DNA from: Brevundimonas sp. UBA5866
Lineage (GTDB): Bacteria > Pseudomonadota > Alphaproteobacteria > Caulobacterales > Caulobacteraceae
Reading direction: 5' to 3'
Length of the DNA stretch: 31,836 nucleotides
NCBI RefSeq assembly: GCF_002432125.1
Contig: NZ_DJFS01000053.1
Location: forward strand, 1 to 31,836
The position numbers and the translations under genes were made by a program. The notes below the pieces were generated by a model. The model ran no database searches, was not told where the DNA came from, and saw only the letters and a program-made list of their open reading frames with translations. This document shows positions 20,866 to 27,555 of the stretch, one piece after another. Every line of letters begins with the position of its first letter. Positions within the stretch are counted from its first letter, which is position 1.

Positions 20866-22263
20866 ATGAACAAAGACTATTATTTCTGTGGCATCGGCGG
20901 CTCGGGCATGATGCCGCTGGCCCTCATCGTCCAGTCGCAGGGACACCGCATCAGCGGATCGGACCGCGCGCTGGATCAGGGCCGCACGCCCGAGAAGTTT
21001 GACTGGCTGCGCGCCCACGGCGTGGGCCTGTTCGCACAGGACGGATCAGGCGTGACCTCGGCCGAACAGACGGTCATCGCATCGGGCGCCATCGAAGACA
21101 CCGTGCCCGATATCGCCGCAGCCAAACGCGTCGGGGCCACCATCCTGACCCGCCCGCAGTTCCTCAGCCAGCTGTTCAACGCCAGCCCGATCTCGGTCGG
21201 CGTGGCGGGCACTTCGGGCAAATCCACCATCACCGGCATGGTCGCGTGGATCCTGCACCAGACCGGCCATAGGCCGACGGTCGTGAACGGGGCGGTGATG
21301 AAGAATTTCGTCACCGACGACCAGCCCTTCGCCTCAGCCCTTGTCGGCGGCAACGACACCTTTGTCGCCGAGGTCGATGAATCAGACGGCTCCATCGCCC
21401 GCTACAATGCGACGGTCGCCGTGGTGTCGAACATCTCGCTCGACCACAAGTCGATGGAAGAGCTACGCGACCTGTTCGGCGGCTTCGTGCGCCGCGCCGA
21501 TACGGCAGTGCTGAACCTCGACAACACCGAGACCGCCGCACTGGCCCAACAGCTCGCGGACAGCGGCGAGACCAAGGTCCGCACCTTCACCCTCGGTGAG
21601 GCCGAGGCCGACATCGCGGCCCGCGCCATCCAGCCGCTGGCCGACGGCATCCGCTTTGAACTGGTCGCTGCCGGACTGTCCCGCACCGTCACCCTGAAGG
21701 TGCCGGGTGCGCACAATGTCGCCAATGCCATCGCCGCCATCGCCGCCGCCAATGCACTGGGCGTGGGCATCGACGAGGCGGCCACGGCACTGGAGAGCTT
21801 TGCGGGTATCCGCCGCCGTCTGGAAACGGTCGGCACCTCGGCCAAGGGCATCACTGTCATCGACGACTTTGCCCACAACCCCGACAAGATTTCCGCCACG
21901 CTGAAAACCCTGCACGCCTTCGACGGGCGACTGCTGGTGATGTTCCAGCCGCACGGCTTTGGCCCGCTGAAGCTGATGAGGCAGGAGTTCATCGACACCT
22001 TCGCCACGCTGCTGAAGCCTGACGATGTGCTGGTGATGCCCGAGCCTGTCTATTACGGCGGCACCACCGACCGTTCGGTGTCTTCAGGCGACATTGCCGA
22101 GGGCATCCGCCAAGCCGGTCGCCAGGCCGAGGCGCTGGCCACCCGCGACCTGTGCGCTGACCGGATCGTCGAGCTGGCCAAGGCCGATGACCGGATTCTG
22201 GTGATGGGGGCACGGGATGACACCCTCTCATCCTATGCGGCTGACCTTTTGAAACGGCTGTAG
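20866..22263 (+). CDS. mpl: Mur-ligase family protein, Mpl/MurC-like
   Basis: ATP-dependent ligase of 465 aa with the three Mur domains. The N-terminal Rossmann-like UDP-binding domain starts YYFCGIGGSGMMPLAL. The ATP loop is GTSGKST (115-121). The central domain includes EVDESDGS and NISLDHKSMEEL, and the C-terminal domain includes DDFAHNPDKI and VMFQPHGFGPL. Mpl rejoins recovered L-Ala-D-Glu-mDAP tripeptide to UDP-MurNAc; MurC adds L-Ala. I favour Mpl because of the divergent LD-carboxypeptidase and because DDFAHNPDKI departs from the MurC form DDYGHHP. It is not in a cell-division cluster, where MurC usually lies. The exact substrate is inferred. Confidence 0.8.
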   Translation: MNKDYYFCGIGGSGMMPLALIVQSQGHRISGSDRALDQGRTPEKFDWLRAHGVGLFAQDGSGVTSAEQTVIASGAIEDTVPDIAAAKRVGATILTRPQFLSQLFNASPISVGVAGTSGKSTITGMVAWILHQTGHRPTVVNGAVMKNFVTDDQPFASALVGGNDTFVAEVDESDGSIARYNATVAVVSNISLDHKSMEELRDLFGGFVRRADTAVLNLDNTETAALAQQLADSGETKVRTFTLGEAEADIAARAIQPLADGIRFELVAAGLSRTVTLKVPGAHNVANAIAAIAAANALGVGIDEAATALESFAGIRRRLETVGTSAKGITVIDDFAHNPDKISATLKTLHAFDGRLLVMFQPHGFGPLKLMRQEFIDTFATLLKPDDVLVMPEPVYYGGTTDRSVSSGDIAEGIRQAGRQAEALATRDLCADRIVELAKADDRILVMGARDDTLSSYAADLLKRL

Positions 22264-22308
22264 TCCACAACGGCAGGCAGCACTTCGGCGATTAGGTCGA
22301 ATTTACTA

Positions 22309-22325
22309 TTGCAAATCGTTCGCAG
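22309..22325 (+). promoter_or_regulatory. Fur-like palindrome upstream of the PepSY gene
   Basis: TTGCAAATCGTTCGCAG is an imperfect palindrome centred on C22317, with half-sites T-G-C-n-A-A in common. It resembles the TGC-containing Fur-family boxes I associate with alphaproteobacteria. It lies 20-36 bp before the GTG start of the iron-reduction operon. It is weaker than the box at 29898-29916. Confidence 0.4.
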
Positions 22326-22344
22326 CTTATGGCAAGGCCATGCC

Positions 22345-23010
22345 GTGAACAAGAATGCCGATATCGTAAACGCTGCACCGGACCGCACTACTGCGGCTCC
22401 GAACGCGCGCCGCTCCTTCTGGCTGAAGCAATTGCACAGCTGGCACTGGATTTCGGCTGCCGTCAGCATGGTCGGTATGATGCTGTTCGCCATCACCGGC
22501 ATCACCCTGAACCACGCCGCCCAGATTCCGGCCGAGCCCGTGGTGAAGGAAACCACCGCCGAGATGCCCGCGCCGTTGGTGGCGCGTCTGGCCGACTTCC
22601 CCGACGAGACAACCGATCCGGCCCCCGATGTAATGGTCCGCTGGGCCAAGGACGCCTTTAACGTCAACATCGCGGGCAAGGCGACCGAAACGACCGCTGA
22701 AGAAATCTATGTCGCCCTGCCGATGCCCGGCGGTGACGCATGGATGACGCTGGATCGCACGACCGGCGAGGCCGTCTATGAAAAGACGACCCGCGGCCCC
22801 GTTGCCTATCTCAACGACCTCCACAAAGGCCGGAACAGCGGCTTGGTCTGGTATTGGTTCATCGATATTTTCGCCGTGGCCTGTGTGATCTTCACCGTCA
22901 CGGGTCTGGCGCTGGTCTGGCTGCATGCCCGCAGCCGCCCCTCTTCATGGCCATTGGTAGGACTTGGCCTGCTGATCCCCGTCATCATCGCCCTGTTGTT
23001 CATTCACTGA
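22345..23010 (+). CDS. PepSY-associated transmembrane protein
   Basis: A 221-residue inner-membrane protein of the PepSY_TM-like group. A first helix contains HSWHWISAAVSMVGMMLFAI and ends at TLNHA; a periplasmic PepSY-like domain (~residues 65-150) includes DAWMTLDRTTGEAVYE; LNDLHKGRNSG precedes the second helix, and a third ends the chain. His residues flanking the helices (two in HSWH, one in LNHA, one in DLHKG) could bind haem, as proposed for related ferric reductases. I infer it carries electrons across the membrane to the DUF2271 protein. The GTG at 22345 with AAGG 7 nt before it is preferred over the TTG at 22309, which falls in the Fur-like palindrome. Confidence 0.85.
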   Translation: MNKNADIVNAAPDRTTAAPNARRSFWLKQLHSWHWISAAVSMVGMMLFAITGITLNHAAQIPAEPVVKETTAEMPAPLVARLADFPDETTDPAPDVMVRWAKDAFNVNIAGKATETTAEEIYVALPMPGGDAWMTLDRTTGEAVYEKTTRGPVAYLNDLHKGRNSGLVWYWFIDIFAVACVIFTVTGLALVWLHARSRPSSWPLVGLGLLIPVIIALLFIH

Positions 23011-23023
23011 CGAGTCCCCTCCC

Positions 23024-23536
23024 ATGCGTAAGCTTCCCCTCGTCCTGACCACTGCCGCACTGACGACTGCAGCGGCTCCGGCACTGGCCAATAACCTGAC
23101 CGTGACAGTCGATCTGCCGCGCATCGCCAGCGCGTCCTATCACCGCCCCTATGTGGCGGTTTGGATCGAGAATCCGGACCAGTCTATGAACCGTTCTCTG
23201 GCCGTCTGGTACCAACAGACCCGAAACGCCGAGGGTGATGGCAAGGACTGGCTGAAGGACATGCGTACCTGGTGGCGCAAGGGCGGCCGCGCCATGCCCC
23301 TGCCGGCTGACGGGGTGTCCGGCCCGACCAAGGCCCCGGGCCGCCATACCGTCACGGTTCCGGCCTCGCGCCTGCGCAACCTTCCCGCGGGCAACTACAC
23401 CATCGTTGTCGAGGCGGCCCGCGAACTGGGCGGCCGTGAAGTCGTGCGCGTCCCCTTCCGCTGGGGCGGGCCGAACACGGCCAATGCCTCGGGCTCTTCC
23501 GAACTGGGCGCCGTTCGCGTCGCCGTGACCCGCTAA
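23024..23536 (+). CDS. DUF2271 periplasmic protein with a probable FMN-attachment motif
   Basis: A 170-residue exported protein; residues 1-22 are a Sec signal peptide ending ALA. The DUF2271 domain follows: LPRIASASYHRPYVAVWIEN, then WLKDMRTWWRKGG, then GNYTIVVEAARELGGREVV. The segment D96-G-V-S-G-P-T102 matches the ApbE flavinylation motif (D-x-x-S/T-G-A-T) except Pro for Ala, so Thr102 may carry covalent FMN. Since an apbE gene lies two genes downstream, I infer that this is the operon's periplasmic flavoprotein electron carrier. There are 13 bp between the PepSY stop and its ATG. Confidence 0.87.
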   Translation: MRKLPLVLTTAALTTAAAPALANNLTVTVDLPRIASASYHRPYVAVWIENPDQSMNRSLAVWYQQTRNAEGDGKDWLKDMRTWWRKGGRAMPLPADGVSGPTKAPGRHTVTVPASRLRNLPAGNYTIVVEAARELGGREVVRVPFRWGGPNTANASGSSELGAVRVAVTR

Positions 23537-23546
23537 GGATCTGATG

Positions 23547-24347
23547 ATGAAAAAGACCCTCGCCCTTCTGGCCCTGACCGCCGCCCTCGCCGCCCCGATG
23601 GCCGCACAGGCCCACCGCGCATGGCTGGCCCCGACCTCGACCGTCCTGTCGGGCAATGACGCCTGGGTCGGTTTTGACGCCGGCATGTCCAACGTCGTGT
23701 TCCAGCCGGATCACGCCGCCATGCGCCTGTCGGGTCTGGAAATCATCGCACCGGACGGCTCCAGGATCGAAGCCCGGAACAGCGCCCAGGGCCGCTACCG
23801 CTCCATGTTCGACATCGAACTGAAGCAGGAAGGCACCTATCGCGTCGCCAATGTGGTCGAAGGCTTCATGGCCACCTATGAACAGGGCGGCGAGCGCAAG
23901 CGTTTCCGTGGCTCGGAAGCCGAGTTCGCCACCGGCATTCCGGCGGACGCCACCAATGTCCAACCGGTGCGCACCTTCACCCGCACCGAGACCTTTGTGA
24001 CGCTCGGCAACCCGAACGAGACGGCTCTGGCTGCAACGGGCAAGGGTCTGGAACTTGTGCCGGTTTCACACCCGAACGATGCCGCAGAGGGTGAGGCCTC
24101 GTCCTTCAAACTGCTGCTGAACGGCCAACCGGCAGCCGACGTAGAAGTGACTATCGCCCGCGAAGGCCTGCGTTACCGCTCGAACCCTGAAGAGATCACG
24201 GCCAAGACCGCTGCCGATGGCACCTTCACGGTGACGTGGGCCGCCTCGGGTCTGCACTGGATCGGTGCGTCGGTCCGCACTCCCGGTGCCAACGGCCAGC
24301 CGGGCACCAACGCCTCCTACAACGGCACGATCGAAGTCCTGCCGTAA
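23547..24347 (+). CDS. DUF4198 periplasmic protein
   Basis: A 266-residue exported protein of the DUF4198 family, members of which are linked to metal uptake (NikM/NikK-type domains). The signal peptide is residues 1-22, with likely cleavage at AQA, leaving a mature N-terminal His: HRAWLAPTSTVL. A free N-terminal His is a common copper/nickel/iron ligand. The rest is beta-rich with two Ig-like parts; the second (~residues 185-266) includes the typical AADGTFTVTW. It presumably works with DUF2271 and PepSY in metal handling. The second ATG of an ATGATG pair is chosen because AAGGA then lies 7 nt away. Confidence 0.85.
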   Translation: MKKTLALLALTAALAAPMAAQAHRAWLAPTSTVLSGNDAWVGFDAGMSNVVFQPDHAAMRLSGLEIIAPDGSRIEARNSAQGRYRSMFDIELKQEGTYRVANVVEGFMATYEQGGERKRFRGSEAEFATGIPADATNVQPVRTFTRTETFVTLGNPNETALAATGKGLELVPVSHPNDAAEGEASSFKLLLNGQPAADVEVTIAREGLRYRSNPEEITAKTAADGTFTVTWAASGLHWIGASVRTPGANGQPGTNASYNGTIEVLP

Positions 24348-24349
24348 CC

Positions 24350-25423
24350 ATGAAGCGCTCCAGCTCCACGCCTGCGCCGATCGTCATTGGTGATCCTGTC
24401 GCCAATGACTTTGGCGAAAACCGCGTGTTGATCCCGCGCGTCGACGGGGGGCCGGAGCGTCCACCCAGCGACCTGATATGGTCGCTGGACGGCGAGAGCA
24501 TGGGCACCAGCTGGCAGGTGCGCCTGATTGCCCCGCCCGCCAGCGATCTGGAAACCTTCCGCGCCGCCATCCCCCAGGAACTGGATCGGATTGTCGCCCT
24601 GTTCAGCCCCTGGGTGGATGACAGCGAGATCAGCCGCTTCAATGCCGCGCCTTCGGGCTTTGTGTCCCTGTCCGAGCCGTTCTGGGCCTTGCTGACCCGC
24701 TCGCTCGATGTGGCCGACGATGTGAATGGTGCCGTGGACCCGACACTTGGTGCACTGGTCGATCTGTGGGGCTTCGGTCCGCCCGGCCCACGTCCAGCTC
24801 TTTTGCCCGTTCCTTCCGATACCGAGATCGAGGCGGCCCGTGCGCTGTGCGGCTGGAACCGTCTGCGCCTGAACCGCGAGACCCGGTCGGCCATGCAGCC
24901 GGGCGGTATGAAACTGGACTTTTCCGGCATCGCCAAGGGTCATGCCGTAGACTGTGTTTCAGACCGATTGCTGGCGATGGGAGCCACCTCCCATCTTGTC
25001 GAGATCGGCGGCGAACTGAAGGGCGTCGGCGTCAAGCCCGATGCCCAGCCCTGGTGGGTCGAGATCGAGGCCGTCGAAGGCTCTCCGGCCCCGCGCACTG
25101 TGGCGGCACTTTACAATCTGGCTGTAGCCACATCCGGCGATTGGCGGCGCAGCTTCAGTCACAACGGCATCCGCTATAGCCACACCATAGACGGATCGAC
25201 GGGGCGTCCGCTTGACAACGGCCTTGCGCAGGTCACGGTCTTCCATGCTTCGGCCATGATGGCCGATGCACTGGCGACCGCCTTCACCGTTCTTGGACCG
25301 CGGGACGGACCGGAATTGGCGACGGCAATGGGCATCGCCGTCCACTTTATCGAGCGTACCGCGGACGGACCGGTCGAGCATATGACACCGGCCTATGCGG
25401 CTATGATGGAGGAAGAGGCCTGA
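24350..25423 (+). CDS. apbE: FAD:protein FMN transferase (ApbE)
   Basis: Transfers FMN from FAD to a Ser/Thr of target proteins, Mg-dependent. The 357-residue protein carries GESMGTSWQVRL (residues ~48-59), KLDFSGIAKGHAVD, GGELKGVGVK, SGDWRRSF and TIDGSTGRPLDNGLAQVTV, and the metal-binding ADALATAF near the end, all in family order. Unusually, residues 1-40 (MKRSSSTPAPIVIGDP on) contain no signal peptide or lipobox, whereas most ApbE proteins act outside the cytoplasm. The ATG starts 2 bp after the DUF4198 stop. Its target is probably Thr102 of the DUF2271 protein in the same operon. Confidence 0.94.
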   Translation: MKRSSSTPAPIVIGDPVANDFGENRVLIPRVDGGPERPPSDLIWSLDGESMGTSWQVRLIAPPASDLETFRAAIPQELDRIVALFSPWVDDSEISRFNAAPSGFVSLSEPFWALLTRSLDVADDVNGAVDPTLGALVDLWGFGPPGPRPALLPVPSDTEIEAARALCGWNRLRLNRETRSAMQPGGMKLDFSGIAKGHAVDCVSDRLLAMGATSHLVEIGGELKGVGVKPDAQPWWVEIEAVEGSPAPRTVAALYNLAVATSGDWRRSFSHNGIRYSHTIDGSTGRPLDNGLAQVTVFHASAMMADALATAFTVLGPRDGPELATAMGIAVHFIERTADGPVEHMTPAYAAMMEEEA

Positions 25424-25442
25424 CGGCCCTTCGATATCGTCC

Positions 25443-26801
25443 GTGACCCATAACCCCATGCACTGGCTAGGTGCCGCAATCTGTGTCGGCCTTTGGCTGG
25501 CCCTTGTCGGCTGGACCCTGCACAAGGTCATGCGGGAAAAAGGTGCCGCGCACGCGCGCGCCGGAGCATTGGGCCAACTGGCCGCCGACACGGTTCTGGT
25601 AGCCTATGCCAGCCAGACGGGCACGGCTGAAGAACTGGCGTGGCAAACCGCCAGCGCGCTGTCGGAGGCGGGAACGGCGGCGCGGCCCCTGCCCCTTTCG
25701 GAACTGGATGACAGCTTACTGGGCAATGCCCGGCGCATACTCTTCATCGCCTCGACCACCGGGGAAGGCGATGCGCCGGATAATGGATCCGGTTTTCTGC
25801 GACGTGTGATGACGGGCACGATGGACCTGTCGCACCTGAGCTATGCCGTGCTGGCGCTTGGTGACAGCAGTTACGATCAATATTGCGCCTTCGGTCGCCA
25901 GATCGATCACTGGGCCGCCGCAAACGGTGCCAGCGCGCTGTATCCCCGTATCGATGTGGACAACGGGGATGTGGCGTCGCTGGCCCTGTGGCAGCACCAG
26001 CTAGCCGCCATTGCCGGAACCGACGATCTCCAGGTCTGGGGACCGGCCCGCTACGAGCCCTGGCAGCTTGTTCACCGCCAACACCTCAACCCCGGCAGCC
26101 CCGGTGGCGAAGCGTGGCATCTGGTTTTCCAGCCGCTGGGCCATACCCCGGACTGGCAAGCGGGCGATATCGCCGAGTTTGTCCTGCCGGATGACGGCAG
26201 CGGTGAGCGGATTGTCCGCGAATATTCTCTGGCCTCGATCCCGTCGGATGACGGTGCCGAGTTCTGTGTGCGCCTGATGACGACGCCCGAAGGGCAAGCG
26301 GGACGGGGTTCCGGCTGGCTGATCCGCCAGCTGGAGGTCGGCGATCAGGTCCAGATGCGCATCCGTGCCAATCGCAATTTCCGTCCTGCCCCGGCCCAGA
26401 GCCCCATCCTGCTGATCGGCAACGGTACAGGCATCGCGGGCTTGCGCGCCCATCTGAAAACACCGCGCAAAGGCGAGGCCTGGCTGCTGTTTGGAGAGCG
26501 CACAAGCGCCCATGACAACTTCTTTGGCGAAGAATTGAAGGCGCTTCAGGCTGCGGGGATGCTGGCCCGCGTCGATCAAGCATGGTCGCGTGACGAGGGC
26601 GATGGCCGCTATGTCCAGCACCTGATCTCGGAGAACGCCCGCGACATCGAACGCTGGATCGACCGTGGGGCCTATATCTTCGTGTGCGGCAGCCTTGAGG
26701 GCATGTCCAAGGGCGTTCACGCCGCCTTGGAAACCGTGCTGGGCGAAGAGCGTCTGCAGGGCTTGACCGATGCGGGCCGCTATCGCCGCGACGTCTATTA
26801 A
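25443..26801 (+). CDS. Membrane-anchored flavodoxin/FNR reductase (CysJ-like)
   Basis: A 452-residue diflavin reductase. One N-terminal helix (~residues 7-28) anchors it, with its catalytic part predicted in the cytosol. An FMN flavodoxin domain follows (YASQTGTAEELA, ~55-66; STTGEGDAPDNG, ~104-115; LALGDSSYDQYCAFG, ~137-151). Then comes a ferredoxin-NADP reductase module with the FAD motif REYS (259-262), an NADP loop GNGTGIAGLRA and a C-terminal aromatic Tyr. It should take electrons from NADPH. As last gene of the operon it is the likely electron source for the PepSY protein. The start is a GTG at 25443; the stop shares TTAA with the convergent piuC stop. Confidence 0.9.
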   Translation: MTHNPMHWLGAAICVGLWLALVGWTLHKVMREKGAAHARAGALGQLAADTVLVAYASQTGTAEELAWQTASALSEAGTAARPLPLSELDDSLLGNARRILFIASTTGEGDAPDNGSGFLRRVMTGTMDLSHLSYAVLALGDSSYDQYCAFGRQIDHWAAANGASALYPRIDVDNGDVASLALWQHQLAAIAGTDDLQVWGPARYEPWQLVHRQHLNPGSPGGEAWHLVFQPLGHTPDWQAGDIAEFVLPDDGSGERIVREYSLASIPSDDGAEFCVRLMTTPEGQAGRGSGWLIRQLEVGDQVQMRIRANRNFRPAPAQSPILLIGNGTGIAGLRAHLKTPRKGEAWLLFGERTSAHDNFFGEELKALQAAGMLARVDQAWSRDEGDGRYVQHLISENARDIERWIDRGAYIFVCGSLEGMSKGVHAALETVLGEERLQGLTDAGRYRRDVY

Positions 26802-27475
26802 ACCTCGGACCAGCGCCGCAGCAGGTTGTGATAGACGCCGGTCAGTTCGATGACCGCCTGATCCTTGGGACCGCGCTCGATGTTCAGACGCTGGATGGCC
26901 ACATCCATACGGAACAGGCTTTCCCGGTCGGCATCGTCGCGGATCAGGCTCTGTAGCCAGAGGAAGCTGGAAACCCGTGCACCGCGCGTCACGGGCGTGA
27001 CGCGGTGCAGGCTCTTTGACGGGTAGAGCACCATGTCTCCGGCGGGCAGTTTCACGCTCTGCTCGCCGTACATCTCTTCGATGATCAGTTCTCCGCCGTC
27101 ATAATCCTCTGGTTCGGACAGGAAGAGGGTCGCCGACAGGTCGCTGCGGATACGCACATTGCCGCGCTGACGGATGGCGTTGTCGACGTGGGTGCCAAAG
27201 TTTCCGCCCCCCTCATAGCGGTTGAACAGCGGCGGGAAGATGGTGTGCGGCAGAGCCGCCGACATGAACATCGGATTGGCGTAGAGCGCCTGTGTGATGA
27301 TGCCCTGCACCTCCCTAGCCTCGGCGCTGTCCTCGGGCAGTTGCAGGTTCTGCTTGGCCGTCGCGGACTGGTGGCCGGACGTCATATTGCCGTCCGCCCA
27401 CGGTCCGCGATCCAGAATGGCGCGCAAGGCCTTTACTTCGTCCTTGGTGAATACGCCGGGGATGTGCAGCAGCAT
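26798..27475 (-). CDS. piuC: PKHD-type Fe(II)/2-oxoglutarate-dependent hydroxylase (PiuC family)
   Basis: A 225-residue dioxygenase of the PiuC/YbiX family, commonly encoded next to siderophore receptors. The Fe(II) site is His and Asp in GTHVDNAI, then His in SKSLHRVTPV; the Arg that binds 2-oxoglutarate follows in RGARVSSFLW. LFNRYEGGGNFG and YDGGELIIE are typical of the family. Its natural substrate is unknown. It lies directly downstream of the TonB receptor gene on the same strand and probably shares its Fur control. The ATG at 27475 has GAAGGAAG about 8 nt upstream; an ATG at 27517 would add 14 residues. Confidence 0.92.
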   Translation of the reverse strand: MLLHIPGVFTKDEVKALRAILDRGPWADGNMTSGHQSATAKQNLQLPEDSAEAREVQGIITQALYANPMFMSAALPHTIFPPLFNRYEGGGNFGTHVDNAIRQRGNVRIRSDLSATLFLSEPEDYDGGELIIEEMYGEQSVKLPAGDMVLYPSKSLHRVTPVTRGARVSSFLWLQSLIRDDADRESLFRMDVAIQRLNIERGPKDQAVIELTGVYHNLLRRWSEV

Positions 27476-27555
27476 GACGCAGGCTTCCTTCTCGATAGCA
27501 ATGACCCTGCCATCCAATGGATGACAGGGCCACAGTTCACGACACTTGAGGGGTA

